Shown in pieces: positions 34,678 through 43,438 of a stretch of DNA of 64,000 nt. Each line of letters starts with the position of its first letter. Positions within the stretch are counted from its first letter, which is position 1. The DNA is from Allomuricauda sp. TMED12 (GTDB lineage: Bacteria > Bacteroidota > Bacteroidia > Flavobacteriales > Flavobacteriaceae). The DNA lies in contig NHBR02000083.1 in NCBI GenBank assembly GCA_002167435.2, forward strand, positions 1 to 64,000. Direction: 5' to 3'. A program made the position numbers and the translations under genes. The notes under the pieces are model-generated. The model was not told the origin of the DNA, did not search any database, and worked only from the letters and a program-made list of their open reading frames with translations.

Positions 34678-35300
34678 AATATCACATCTTGTTCCCCCAT
34701 TGACTTTGTGACCAATTTTATATACGAGTCTATGGCTTTATTAACATTGGCAGGCTCTGTAACATCCACCTCACCTTTCCAGATCAATTCTATTTCCTTA
34801 CCAATACATATACAATAGAGCGAAGTCTCTGAGTGGTATATGTTAAACGTATCATAGTACTCGGGGTCATAATAAATCTCTTGGTGTTCCAAATAATCGT
34901 TGGTGAACCTCATGAACATTTTGTCCACATCATTGATGTGTTCCTTAAATGTCCTTCGATTTTCAGTACCGATCACCTTTGTAAACAAAATAGCATCAAA
35001 GCCCTTATCCAACAATTGTTGTTCCACCTCTTCCAGTTCTTTTTCAGATCGTTCCGAAGTAGTGAATTCTACATCAAAAAGATCCATACTGCGCACCGCA
35101 TCCACACCTTTTTCTTTCAAGGCTTCCACAAACTTGGTCTCATACTCCATTCGGGCATTGTCGTCTTGTACCATACCCACAACGAGTACTTGGTAAGCAT
35201 CAAAGAGCACTATATCTGGGTTCTTCCAAGTACTTACCAATCTGGTCGAGGAACACCCCATTAGGAGTATCATGCTTATGATTATTAATTTTGATTTCAT
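34674..35300 (-). CDS. Lipoprotein of unknown function
   Basis: A 208-residue lipoprotein with a type II signal peptide and lipobox (ILLMGCSS, acylated Cys near residue 16). A mixed alpha/beta domain follows (DAYQVLVVGMVQDDNARMEYETKF; FDAILFTKVIGTEN). ATG 35300 is preferred over the in-frame GTG 35303. It lies 47 bases downstream of raiA with no obvious terminator between, so it is probably in the same Fnr-controlled transcript. The family is not recognised. Confidence 0.75.
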   Translation of the reverse strand: MKSKLIIISMILLMGCSSTRLVSTWKNPDIVLFDAYQVLVVGMVQDDNARMEYETKFVEALKEKGVDAVRSMDLFDVEFTTSERSEKELEEVEQQLLDKGFDAILFTKVIGTENRRTFKEHINDVDKMFMRFTNDYLEHQEIYYDPEYYDTFNIYHSETSLYCICIGKEIELIWKGEVDVTEPANVNKAIDSYIKLVTKSMGEQDVIF

Positions 35301-35347
35301 CACTATGTTTTTTTAGATTGATGCACAGTATAGATCTTGTTTATCTT

Positions 35348-35647
35348 TTAATGCGTGGAAAATGTAGCTTGCCTTTTCTCAAGCTGTCTTCTCAAATCCT
35401 CTATGGTCTTGGACATGGACTTTTCAAAATCATCCGTATCGGACTTGGCAAAGATTCTGGGACCTGGAGCACTCAATTCGATTTCACAAATCTTACCATC
35501 TCCGGATTTATCATTCTCTGTTTTAAAAAGTACATTGGCCTTGATCAACCAGTTGTACTTATTTTCCAATCCTTCCAGTTTTTTCATTAACAATTCGGTT
35601 AATGATTCACTAGTCATCATTTTTTGATATTGAACATGTACTTCCAT
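35348..35647 (-). CDS. raiA: HPF/RaiA-type ribosome-associated factor
   Basis: A 99-residue protein of the ribosome hibernation (S30AE/sigma-54 modulation) family, which binds the small subunit and silences idle ribosomes. It shows the family's beta-alpha-beta pattern: MEVHVQYQKM, the helix SESLTELLMKKLEGLENKY, the basic and acidic strands VLFKTENDK and CEIELSAPGPRIFAKSD, and the final helix FEKSMSKTIEDLRRQLEKRQ. ATG 35647 is chosen because the upstream Met would begin between the -7 box and the predicted transcript start. A perfect TGAC-N4-GTCA operator controls it. Confidence 0.85.
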   Translation of the reverse strand: MEVHVQYQKMMTSESLTELLMKKLEGLENKYNWLIKANVLFKTENDKSGDGKICEIELSAPGPRIFAKSDTDDFEKSMSKTIEDLRRQLEKRQATFSTH

Positions 35648-35668
35648 GATTATTGTTTTGATTATAGT

Positions 35669-35711
35669 CAAATCTATAACTACTAAAGCTAAAATTTAAT
35701 GACAATTGTCA
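35669..35711 (-). promoter_or_regulatory. Fnr-type class II promoter of raiA
   Basis: The perfect palindrome TGACAATTGTCA (35700-35711) lies 23 bases upstream of the minus-strand -7 box TAGATTTG (35676-35669). This puts the operator centre near -41.5. No -33 TTTG is present, as expected for an activator-dependent promoter. Confidence 0.75.
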
Positions 35712-35728
35712 GTTTAAATTTCACCTAT

Positions 35729-37048
35729 TTATCCCAAAGAGAAGGGTTGTCCCGTACTTTGTAAAACCGAGAACCAAAACTCTCCCTCAAGATCTATTTT
35801 TTTTCTCTTTTTTGTGACTTCGGAAATAGGCACATACACATAACGATTATTGACCCTACTTGCCACAAATTTGGTCTTTCCCGCCATGGCACCGTGTACT
35901 GCTTGATAAGCCAATCTACTACAAAATACACTATCGCTTGAGTTTGCCGGGGCACATCTCACAATATAACTCGGATCGATATATTTTATGGTTACTGGAC
36001 TTTTACCCTTAAAGTATTCCGCAATTTTTTCCTTTAGAAAAACCCCGATATCCTCATGCTGAATATTTCCAGATGCATCCTTAACGATCTTTCTATCTTC
36101 AAAGAGCTGTTGTCCTGCTCCTTCCGCGACTACAATAACTGCGTGTTTTTTCTTTTGTAAACGTTTCTCCAACACATTTAAAAAGCCTTCTTCACCATCT
36201 AGGGAAAAATCCATTTCTGGAATCAGCACAAAATTCACCACGGGCATGGCCAAAGCGGCCGAAGCTGCAATAAAACCACTATCCCTTCCCATTAATTTGA
36301 TAATGGAAATTCCATTATAAGCTCCCGTTGCCTCGTTATGTGCATCTCGCAAGATAGGACTGGCCACATCAAAAGCGGTCTCAAAACCGAAGGATTCATC
36401 TATAAGGTCAATGTCATTATCAATGGTCTTTGGAATTCCCACAACACTGATTTTTGCATTCCTCTTGGAAATCTCTTCCCCCAAAGCATTTACGCCTTTC
36501 AAGGTTCCATCGCCTCCAATGGCAAATAGCATATCTACCTTATTATCTTGAAGTGTGTCGACCATCACGGAAACATCTTGCGCACCTCGGGACGAGCCTA
36601 AAAAAGTACCTCCGAATTGATGGATATCCTTTACTTTTTCGGGTGTCAATTCTATAAGTTCATGTCCCTTTTCAGGATTAAGGCCTTCATAACCATAGGG
36701 CACTCCAATGATTTTCTTGACCCCATAAAAATAATGCAAGGCCATTACCAAGCCCCGGATCACATTGTTGATTCCAGGGCATAGCCCTCCACATGTAACA
36801 ATCGCTGCGGTTGTATTTTCGGAATCAAAAAATAGGTTTTGCCTTGGGCCCGCTTTCTCCAAACAAAGTGGTTCCTCGCCTTTTTCTAAACATTTTTGGT
36901 AATGTTCCATGGAGAGATCAAAAACCAACTTATCAGATTCCCTGATAAAATCGAATATATGATCACCTTTTAGTGTACCAAGCTCTAGGGGCGACATAAA
37001 TTCAGGCACCCCTAAGCTTTCTATATTAAATCTGTTTCTGTCGTTCAC
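35729..37048 (-). CDS. pfkA: 6-phosphofructokinase
   Basis: A 439-residue phosphofructokinase of the long clade related to plant and trypanosomatid ATP-PFKs and PPi-PFKs. Motifs are VTCGGLCPGINNVIRG, FAIGGDGTLKG, GIPKTIDNDIDLID, KLMGRDSGFIAA and IPEMDF. The donor-site residues combine the ATP-type GGDG with the PPi-type PKTIDND. I recall this mix from ATP-using trypanosomatid enzymes, so ATP is the likelier donor, but PPi cannot be excluded. The start is GTG. It is the last gene of the usp-SLC13-pckA-pfkA operon, 12 bases after pckA. Confidence 0.9.
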   Translation of the reverse strand: MNDRNRFNIESLGVPEFMSPLELGTLKGDHIFDFIRESDKLVFDLSMEHYQKCLEKGEEPLCLEKAGPRQNLFFDSENTTAAIVTCGGLCPGINNVIRGLVMALHYFYGVKKIIGVPYGYEGLNPEKGHELIELTPEKVKDIHQFGGTFLGSSRGAQDVSVMVDTLQDNKVDMLFAIGGDGTLKGVNALGEEISKRNAKISVVGIPKTIDNDIDLIDESFGFETAFDVASPILRDAHNEATGAYNGISIIKLMGRDSGFIAASAALAMPVVNFVLIPEMDFSLDGEEGFLNVLEKRLQKKKHAVIVVAEGAGQQLFEDRKIVKDASGNIQHEDIGVFLKEKIAEYFKGKSPVTIKYIDPSYIVRCAPANSSDSVFCSRLAYQAVHGAMAGKTKFVASRVNNRYVYVPISEVTKKRKKIDLEGEFWFSVLQSTGQPFSLG

Positions 37049-37060
37049 TATATATTAATC

Positions 37061-38677
37061 TTAAAGATGTTCCGTCAAACTGTGATGCGAATCAATCAGT
37101 GGACCTCCATTCATAATTTCTTCTGAAGCTTGACTTGCAAACTTGTCAAAGTTAATATGGAACGAGTGTGCCAATTGTATCGCTTTGCTCACATAAGCTC
37201 CTTTTTGTAACCAAGTATTCATCGGATCCAAAATTTCCGTTGGAACCCCTGGACAATATTTTGGCATAAACAGGCCAAATATTGGGTGCGTATCAAAATC
37301 CACATCATCCAGTTTGCCCTCAAGAATGGCAGATATCATCCCTCTTGTGTATTTAAGCTTGATTCTAGACCCCACTCCATAAGGTCCTCCACTCCATCCA
37401 GTATTGACCAACCAAACATTAACACCTGAGGCTTTCATTTTTTCACTCAACATCTCTGCATAAACCGTTGGGTGCAATGGCATAAATGGTTCTCCAAAAC
37501 ATGCGGAGAATGATGGAACCGGTTCAGTAATGCCTGCCTCGGTACCAGCAACTTTGGCCGTATAGCCCGAGATAAAGTGATACGCAGCTTGACCTGGGGT
37601 CAATTTGGATACCGGAGGCAATACCCCAAAGGCATCACAAGTTAAGAAAAAGATATTTTTAGGGTTAGAGGCGTAGGAAGGCTCTTGAATATTATCGATA
37701 TGGTAGATAGGATAACTCACCCTCGTGTTCTGGGTGATGGAACTATCAAAATAATCCACCTCTTTGGTTCCCTTTTTGAATACCACGTTTTCCAACAATG
37801 CTCCGGGTCGGATAGCCCTGTAAATATCCGGTTCCTTTTCTTCAGTAAGGTCGATTACTTTAGCATAACAACCACCTTCAAAATTAAAGATGGTATCCTC
37901 TTTGGTCCATCCATGTTCATCATCCCCAATAAGTTTACGGTCAGGGTCTGCGGACAAGGTGGTTTTTCCCGTACCTGATAGCCCAAAGAAAATGGCAGTA
38001 TCACCATCTTCCCCAACATTGGCGGAGCAGTGCATGGGCAGCACTTCCTTTTCAGTTGGAAGGATAAGGTTAAGGGCGGAAAAGATACCTTTTTTCATTT
38101 CTCCGGTGTAGGCAGAACCTGCAACCAATGCAATTTTTTTAGTAAAGTTGAGAATGGAGAAGTTTCCACTTAAAATTCCAAAATCAGAAGGGTTCTGGGC
38201 TTCATAACCCGGAGCGCACAATACGAGCCACTCTTCTTCAAAATCTTCCAATTCGTTCTCATTCAACCGTAAAAACATGTTTTTAATGAAGTAATTGGAC
38301 CAAGGATATTCTGTAATGGTCCTAACATTCATTTTATATTTTGGGTCGGCACAAACGGCAGCATCCCTTACAAAAACTTCTTTACCCTCTAGATATTTAG
38401 TGACCTCACCGTACAATTTATCGAAGTTTTCCGGAGAAACTGGTTTATTGATTCTGCCCCACCATACCTTCTCCTTGGTATAGTCATCTTTTACCAAAAA
38501 ACGGTCCTTTGGTGATCGCCCTGTGAATTTACCCGTATTTACACAAAGGGTCCCGTTTTCGGTTTCGACCCCCATGTCTTTTTCGAGTGTTAGCTTTTGT
38601 AAGGTTTCGGCATCGAGATTCCATTGAGCCCGGACATTTTTTAATCCATACTTGCTTAAGTCTTTGATTGTGGTCAT
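37061..38677 (-). CDS. pckA: ATP-dependent phosphoenolpyruvate carboxykinase
   Basis: A 538-residue PEPCK that interconverts oxaloacetate + ATP and PEP + CO2 + ADP. The P-loop GLSGTGKTTLS, kinase-2 motif LIGDDEHGW, CSANVGEDGDTAIFFG and FTGRSPKDRFLV are all present. In anaerobic Bacteroidota this enzyme commonly runs in the carboxylating, ATP-forming direction toward succinate. Its placement in an Fnr-type operon with PFK and an SLC13 transporter fits that use here (inference). It lies 18 bases after the SLC13 gene. Confidence 0.96.
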   Translation of the reverse strand: MTTIKDLSKYGLKNVRAQWNLDAETLQKLTLEKDMGVETENGTLCVNTGKFTGRSPKDRFLVKDDYTKEKVWWGRINKPVSPENFDKLYGEVTKYLEGKEVFVRDAAVCADPKYKMNVRTITEYPWSNYFIKNMFLRLNENELEDFEEEWLVLCAPGYEAQNPSDFGILSGNFSILNFTKKIALVAGSAYTGEMKKGIFSALNLILPTEKEVLPMHCSANVGEDGDTAIFFGLSGTGKTTLSADPDRKLIGDDEHGWTKEDTIFNFEGGCYAKVIDLTEEKEPDIYRAIRPGALLENVVFKKGTKEVDYFDSSITQNTRVSYPIYHIDNIQEPSYASNPKNIFFLTCDAFGVLPPVSKLTPGQAAYHFISGYTAKVAGTEAGITEPVPSFSACFGEPFMPLHPTVYAEMLSEKMKASGVNVWLVNTGWSGGPYGVGSRIKLKYTRGMISAILEGKLDDVDFDTHPIFGLFMPKYCPGVPTEILDPMNTWLQKGAYVSKAIQLAHSFHINFDKFASQASEEIMNGGPLIDSHHSLTEHL

Positions 38678-38695
38678 ATCAGTGATTTTTGATGG

Positions 38696-40531
38696 TTAGA
38701 AGCTCCATATCCATGGAACCAATAATAAGGTTGCTATAAAGAAAAGTAGGAGCAAAGGCCCGCCTACTTTTGCATAATCAATAAATTTATATCCTCCCGC
38801 CCCCATCACCATGGCATTTGTGGTGGTTCCCACAGGTGTTAAAAATGCGGTCGAAGCACTAACGGCCACAGCAATCATAAAAGGTTTTGGTGAAACCCCC
38901 AAGGTTATGGATGCCATTACCGCTATTGGCGCCATTAATACTGCTGTTGCCGAGTTATTAATGGTTTGGCTGAAAGCCGCTGTCAATAAAAATATGCCTG
39001 CCAATAATGCCACAGGATGTATATTACCCAAAGTATTCACCAAACTATTGGCAGCTAATTGTGCCACACCTGTTTTTTGCAATGCCAATCCCATAGGTAT
39101 CATGGCAGCAATCATTACCACACTAGTCCAGCTAATCCCTTTGTACGCCTTGGAAATGGGCACACAGCCCGTTAGCATCATAATTCCGGCACAAACCAGT
39201 GCTGCAATAGCACCTGGCAATATTTTGAAAACCAAGAGTAGTATCATTAAAACCAAGGTTCCCATAGCAATATAACTTCTTGTGGTCAACTGGTCCACAT
39301 TTTTAGCAAGGGCTTCGGGGCTTCCTGAAATAACCAAGTTCTCGTACATAGATTTCAGTGCTATAATATTTTCCCACTGTCCGCGAATCACGAAGGCATC
39401 ACCCGCCTTAATCTTTATCTTACCAGTCAGCGGGGCATTATCTCGTGACACAGCCAAGAGCTGCACTCCCGCCTGTTTCAGGTAATGTCCCAAATTAATG
39501 GTCTTGCCCACAAAAACGGATTTAGGGGTAATGAGCATCTCTGCCATACCCACCTCTTGGTTGATCAGCTCTTTTTTGAGCATGTCCTTTTCAGGTTTTA
39601 GCGGTATTACCCCCAAGTGAAACTTCAGCACAAGTTTATCCACATCTTCTGGCTCGCCTTTCACTGTAATAATGTCGTGATAGCGCATTTCAGTATCCAA
39701 CCCTGGCATTTCCACAAATTGTGGAATTCTGTGAAGTTTGTTGGGGTGCCTACGTTTTAAACGCATAACGGAAACTCGCTGTTCCCCCTCAAAATTCCAG
39801 TCTCCTATTTTGGAATTTATCAATTGCGACATGGACCTTATACGTAATCTATACAGATTATCCCCTATACTGTAATTCTCTATCCATTTATGCATTTCTT
39901 GATCAATGGCCATCGGCTTATTGTTTGTCCTATGTGTAGGCAACAACTTGTAACCGATATACCTAAAATAGAGAACGGATATAATAAGAAGTGGAACTCC
40001 AATCAATCCAAATTCAAAGAACGAAAAGCCTTCAAATCCATTCTGGACCAAGGCATTGCTCACGATAATGTTAGGTGGGGTACCTGTTAATGTTAACAAT
40101 CCACCTGTATTCGAACCAAACGCTACTGGAATCAATAACTTAGAGGGCAGCGTGCCCGCATTCCAAGCGGCAGTTACCGTAACGGGAAGCAATGCCGCAA
40201 CGGTACCCGTATTGCTCACAAAGCCAGACAATAAGCTAGAACCCAATGTTACAATAACCAATAAGCGTGAAATATTCCTTCGTGCCCATTTCACAAAAAA
40301 TTGTCCTGCCATGGCGGTCCACCCGGTCCTGGAAAGCCCCTCTCCAATAATAAATAAGGCGGCAATCATGATCACCGTTGGATTGCTAAACCCCGCCAAA
40401 GTCTCACTGATATCCAAAATACCTGCAAGAAAAAGCGAGAGCATGGCCATCAGGGCCACAACATCCGGCGGAAACTTGCCCCATATAAACAAGAAAATGG
40501 TAATACCTAAAATAATCAGCAGTGGCAGCAT
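38696..40531 (-). CDS. SLC13/DASS-type transporter with RCK_C domains
   Basis: A 611-residue membrane transporter of the divalent anion:sodium symporter type. The first repeat has SGFVSNTGTVAALLP and GSNTGGLLTLTGTPPNIIVSNAL. The second has QTINNSATAVLMAPIAV and TPVGTTTNAMVMGAGGYKF. A central cytosolic insert (about residues 205-390) carries two TrkA-C/RCK_C-like modules. Substrates of the family are dicarboxylates, citrate or sulfate. Because it lies between a usp gene and pckA, a C4-dicarboxylate is my best guess. It is 22 bases downstream of usp. Confidence 0.88.
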   Translation of the reverse strand: MLPLLIILGITIFLFIWGKFPPDVVALMAMLSLFLAGILDISETLAGFSNPTVIMIAALFIIGEGLSRTGWTAMAGQFFVKWARRNISRLLVIVTLGSSLLSGFVSNTGTVAALLPVTVTAAWNAGTLPSKLLIPVAFGSNTGGLLTLTGTPPNIIVSNALVQNGFEGFSFFEFGLIGVPLLIISVLYFRYIGYKLLPTHRTNNKPMAIDQEMHKWIENYSIGDNLYRLRIRSMSQLINSKIGDWNFEGEQRVSVMRLKRRHPNKLHRIPQFVEMPGLDTEMRYHDIITVKGEPEDVDKLVLKFHLGVIPLKPEKDMLKKELINQEVGMAEMLITPKSVFVGKTINLGHYLKQAGVQLLAVSRDNAPLTGKIKIKAGDAFVIRGQWENIIALKSMYENLVISGSPEALAKNVDQLTTRSYIAMGTLVLMILLLVFKILPGAIAALVCAGIMMLTGCVPISKAYKGISWTSVVMIAAMIPMGLALQKTGVAQLAANSLVNTLGNIHPVALLAGIFLLTAAFSQTINNSATAVLMAPIAVMASITLGVSPKPFMIAVAVSASTAFLTPVGTTTNAMVMGAGGYKFIDYAKVGGPLLLLFFIATLLLVPWIWSF

Positions 40532-40553
40532 GCTTAATGGTCAAGGTTTAGGT

Positions 40554-41345
40554 TTAGTCAAGGGCCAACACCGGAATCTCCGAATGCAAGGTCAAAAGTT
40601 TGGTCAATCTGCCTTCAGATGGCTCACTCTTTTCCGTATGGTTTCGTGGCAAAATAGTTAACATGTCAATGTTTTTCTCAGTGATATAATCCAATATTCC
40701 TTGTTCCACATCATCATTTTTACTAAAAGAGTGGTCTTCATAAAAATGTTCCAAATAGTATTCCAACAGATTTTCATTCGACTCTTTAATGGCCTCCTCA
40801 TCATAAATGGACTCTTTGTAAATGGTCAGTGCATGGACGCGTGCATCAAAAGTGCGGGCAACATCCAAAAGGGTTTCCAAAACCTCTTTATCATCGATTT
40901 TTTCGCCACCCATTACCAAAGCAATGTTTTTGGGCTCCTTGATACTTGTTCCATAAGGAACTGATATTACAGGGCAGTTGGCTTTCAAAACCAATTTTGA
41001 AGTGTTGGTGATCGCTTCGTCTGTAATTTTATCGCCCATGGTTCCCATCATGATCAAATCTGCATTGCTCTTTTCTTGGGCCGACAGAATGGTACCAATC
41101 ACTTCACCCGTATCCGTAGTAAATTCCGGAGCAATTTTCAATTTCACATCAAAAGAATCCATCACTTTGGAAAAATCCTTTTCCAACTTTTCATTGTCCG
41201 TTTCACTAATGGGCATATTGCCCACATAAAGACCTAAAATACCTATGGAACGTTCTGTTCCAATAAAATTGACCACATATTCCAAGGCATTGATGGATGC
41301 CTCTGAAAAATCAAAAGGGATTAATATTTTTTTTAAACTGCTCAT
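40554..41345 (-). CDS. Universal stress protein (tandem UspA domains), usp1
   Basis: A 263-residue protein with two UspA domains, about residues 1-140 and 145-263. The first begins LKKILIPFDFSEASINALEY and has LIMMGTMGDK. Such proteins bind ATP or small ligands and aid survival under energy or oxygen stress. ATG 41345 is chosen because the longer reading frame would start inside the -7 box at 41379-41386. It heads an operon with SLC13, pckA and pfkA, controlled by an Fnr-type site. Confidence 0.88.
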   Translation of the reverse strand: MSSLKKILIPFDFSEASINALEYVVNFIGTERSIGILGLYVGNMPISETDNEKLEKDFSKVMDSFDVKLKIAPEFTTDTGEVIGTILSAQEKSNADLIMMGTMGDKITDEAITNTSKLVLKANCPVISVPYGTSIKEPKNIALVMGGEKIDDKEVLETLLDVARTFDARVHALTIYKESIYDEEAIKESNENLLEYYLEHFYEDHSFSKNDDVEQGILDYITEKNIDMLTILPRNHTEKSEPSEGRLTKLLTLHSEIPVLALD

Positions 41346-41378
41346 ACCTATTTTATTTATTGATTTCAATACTCTATC

Positions 41379-41421
41379 CAAAAGTAGAATCGGCCCATGA
41401 CCTAAAACATGACAGAAGTCA
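41379..41421 (-). promoter_or_regulatory. Fnr-type class II promoter of usp-SLC13-pckA-pfkA
   Basis: The dyad TGACAGAAGTCA (41410-41421) lies 23 bases upstream of the minus-strand -7 box TACTTTTG (41386-41379), the same geometry as at raiA. The predicted leader is about 28 bases. Confidence 0.75.
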
Positions 41422-41540
41422 GGATTTCCAACTTTTCTATGATATTAGGAAAAAATCCGTCCCTATAAAAGTACGGGAAGTTATTTTTTTGACGTCATAT
41501 TAATTATATTTAAAAACCATAAAATAACTAGACTTTAAAT

Positions 41541-42509
41541 ATGGATTTAGTAATTGGTATAGATATCGGAGGGACCAAAACCAAAATTGGTTTGGTGGAT
41601 GAATATGGTGAATGCTACGAAAAAACATTTTTTAGAACCAAGGAATATCCAAACTTGGATGCTTATCTGGATAAAGTAAAAACTACTTGTGATGAGCTTA
41701 TAGCACAGTTTGGAGAAGGCGCCAACATTATTGGGTGTGGCATTGGGGCACCAAATGCCTCAAGCAAAAATGGTACTATTGAAAGTGCAAGCAATTTAGC
41801 CTGGAAAGGAAGTGTTCCCCTTGTTAAACTGCTCAGGCAGAGAATGGATATGCCTATCCAGATAATGAACGATGCCAGTGCCGCAGCGTTGGGCGAAATG
41901 TTATTCGGAGGTGCGAAAAACATGACCGATTTTATTGTGATTACCCTAGGTACAGGTTTTGGCGCTGGTATTGTTGCCAACGGTCAGCTTATAGATGGAT
42001 TTGATGGTTTTGCGGGGGAATTGGGCCATGTGGATATGACCATTGGAGACGGAAGATTAACAGGACTTGGGGTAAAAGGGGGATTGGAAGCCTACGTATC
42101 CGCTACAGGATTAAAACGGACTGTTATGTACATGCAGAGCAAATATTTGGTCGATAGCAGGTTTAGGGACGTTGCTTATAACGATCTCCATGGAGAAGAC
42201 ATAACACAGGCTGCAGAAGAAGGCGACGAAATTGCCCTAAAGGCTTTTGATTATACGGCTCGTATCATGGCACAGGCATTAGCCAACTTTACGGCCTTTA
42301 CCCAGCCCGAAGCTTTTATTTTAATGGGCGGGTTGACCAATAGTGGTAAATGGATCATGACCCCATTGGAAAAATACTTTAATAGGTTCCTTTTGGATGT
42401 ATACAAAGGAAAGGTAAAACTATTGCATTCCAGCATGCACGGAAAAACAGCAGCCATTTGCGGGGCTGCAGCACTTATTTGGGAAAATCAAAGGAAAAAA
42501 CAGGCTTAA
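41541..42509 (+). CDS. ROK-family sugar kinase lacking the zinc cysteines
   Basis: A 322-residue ROK protein, probably a glucokinase-type sugar kinase. The ATP-binding DIGGTKTKIGLVDE is at the N-terminus, with NDASAAALGEMLFGG and ITLGTGFGAGIV in the middle. The EELGH-like ELGHVD supplies the conserved His. The usual CxCGxxGC zinc motif is replaced by TGLGVKGG just before LEAYVSATG, so the structural zinc is probably absent. No DNA-binding domain is present, which excludes a repressor. It is divergent from usp1 but lacks the operator spacing of its neighbours. Confidence 0.88.
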   Translation: MDLVIGIDIGGTKTKIGLVDEYGECYEKTFFRTKEYPNLDAYLDKVKTTCDELIAQFGEGANIIGCGIGAPNASSKNGTIESASNLAWKGSVPLVKLLRQRMDMPIQIMNDASAAALGEMLFGGAKNMTDFIVITLGTGFGAGIVANGQLIDGFDGFAGELGHVDMTIGDGRLTGLGVKGGLEAYVSATGLKRTVMYMQSKYLVDSRFRDVAYNDLHGEDITQAAEEGDEIALKAFDYTARIMAQALANFTAFTQPEAFILMGGLTNSGKWIMTPLEKYFNRFLLDVYKGKVKLLHSSMHGKTAAICGAAALIWENQRKKQA

Positions 42510-42541
42510 AACATCTTATTTTCCCTAAAAAGGATAATCTA

Positions 42542-42585
42542 TGACAAGTATCATACTCTACCATTGGTTTTAATGAGAAACTTTG
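42542..42585 (+). promoter_or_regulatory. Fnr-type promoter of the DUF2490 gene
   Basis: The dyad TGACAAGTATCA (42542-42553) is followed after 24 bases by AAACTTTG (42578-42585), a -7 box that keeps TTTG but lacks TA. This is one base off the spacing of the other sites and is the weakest member of the set. Confidence 0.5.
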
Positions 42586-42612
42586 TACTCCAACAATCCA
42601 AAACCTTAGATT

Positions 42613-43326
42613 ATGGGGTATGCAAAGTATTTTTCTGGATTGCTTTGTACCATAGTATTTTCAGCCCTTTTAGCCCAACCTCTTCATGCCCAAAATTCTT
42701 ATGAAGGCGAATACGGTTCCTGGTTGGTGCTGTGCGGCACTACCAAACTTCATGAAGATTGGAGCATACCTACAACTGGTATCATTCGACATCACCATAT
42801 GTTGGACAGGTATGGGTTTTTCTTTTTCAGTACAGGGGCCACCTATCGAATAAGTAAGGCTTCTTCCTTTACGAGTGGTTTTGCCCTGCTCAACTCGAAC
42901 TCTTATCCGGAACCCAACGATGTAATCACTACCAACCAATTTTGGATTTATGGAGAATACACTTTAAAATTCAAGTTTAATGATAATTCCATTGTACATC
43001 GATTACGATTGGAAAACCGTAGACTGGTCAATACCGAAAACCCCGAGGTCAACAATAGAATTCGGTATCGCCTTCAATTTACAAGACCAATATATAAGGA
43101 TATTTATTTTAAGGCCTTTGATGAAGCCTTTCTTAATCTGAAGGGCAACGCCTTTAATCAAAATAGAATCTTTGTAGGTGTGGGCCGCCATATCACGCCA
43201 AATTTAAAAGTGGACATCGGATACTTTAATAGAAAGTTTAGAAATTCCAATGAAGATATGATCCGATTAAGTCTTTCTTTCAATATTGATCTTACCCAAA
43301 ACGATTTGGCCCAAAACTCTGATTAA
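42613..43326 (+). CDS. DUF2490-type outer-membrane beta-barrel protein
   Basis: A 237-residue exported protein. The signal peptide runs to about residue 26 (ALLAQPLHAQ). The mature part shows alternating barrel strands such as FFFSTGATYRI, FTSGFALLN, FWIYGEYTLKFKF, VHRLRLENRRL and FVGVGRHITPNLKVDIGYF, typical of DUF2490 proteins. Their function is unknown. It is 103 bases downstream of the ROK gene, with its own Fnr-type operator and a predicted leader of about 23 bases. Confidence 0.75.
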   Translation: MGYAKYFSGLLCTIVFSALLAQPLHAQNSYEGEYGSWLVLCGTTKLHEDWSIPTTGIIRHHHMLDRYGFFFFSTGATYRISKASSFTSGFALLNSNSYPEPNDVITTNQFWIYGEYTLKFKFNDNSIVHRLRLENRRLVNTENPEVNNRIRYRLQFTRPIYKDIYFKAFDEAFLNLKGNAFNQNRIFVGVGRHITPNLKVDIGYFNRKFRNSNEDMIRLSLSFNIDLTQNDLAQNSD

Positions 43327-43373
43327 AAACATAAGTCATTCATAACAAAGGAGTTTCGACCCATAAATAAACC

Positions 43374-43416
43374 TGATTATTATCATGTTTTTTAATTTTT
43401 AACCAAGTTACCTTTA
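43374..43416 (+). promoter_or_regulatory. Fnr-type class II promoter of the TonB gene
   Basis: The dyad TGATTATTATCA (43374-43385) lies exactly 23 bases upstream of TACCTTTA (43409-43416). The predicted leader to ATG 43439 is about 18 bases. Confidence 0.7.
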
Positions 43417-43438
43417 ACCTAGTTAAATAGTAAAAGTC

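Noticed and set aside
41346-41381. N-terminal extension of usp1
   Set aside because: It would begin within the predicted -7 box 41379-41386, and the extra 12 residues are not part of the UspA fold.
41445-41452. Possible second box making the usp1 operator bidirectional toward ROK
   Set aside because: At the required 23-base distance the sequence is TTAGGAAA, with no resemblance to TAnnTTTG.
41490-41497. TGACGTCA palindrome upstream of the ROK gene
   Set aside because: It is 8 bp with no central N4, and the distance to the nearest -7-like box (TATATTTA 41505-41512) does not match the other operators, so I do not count it as a site.
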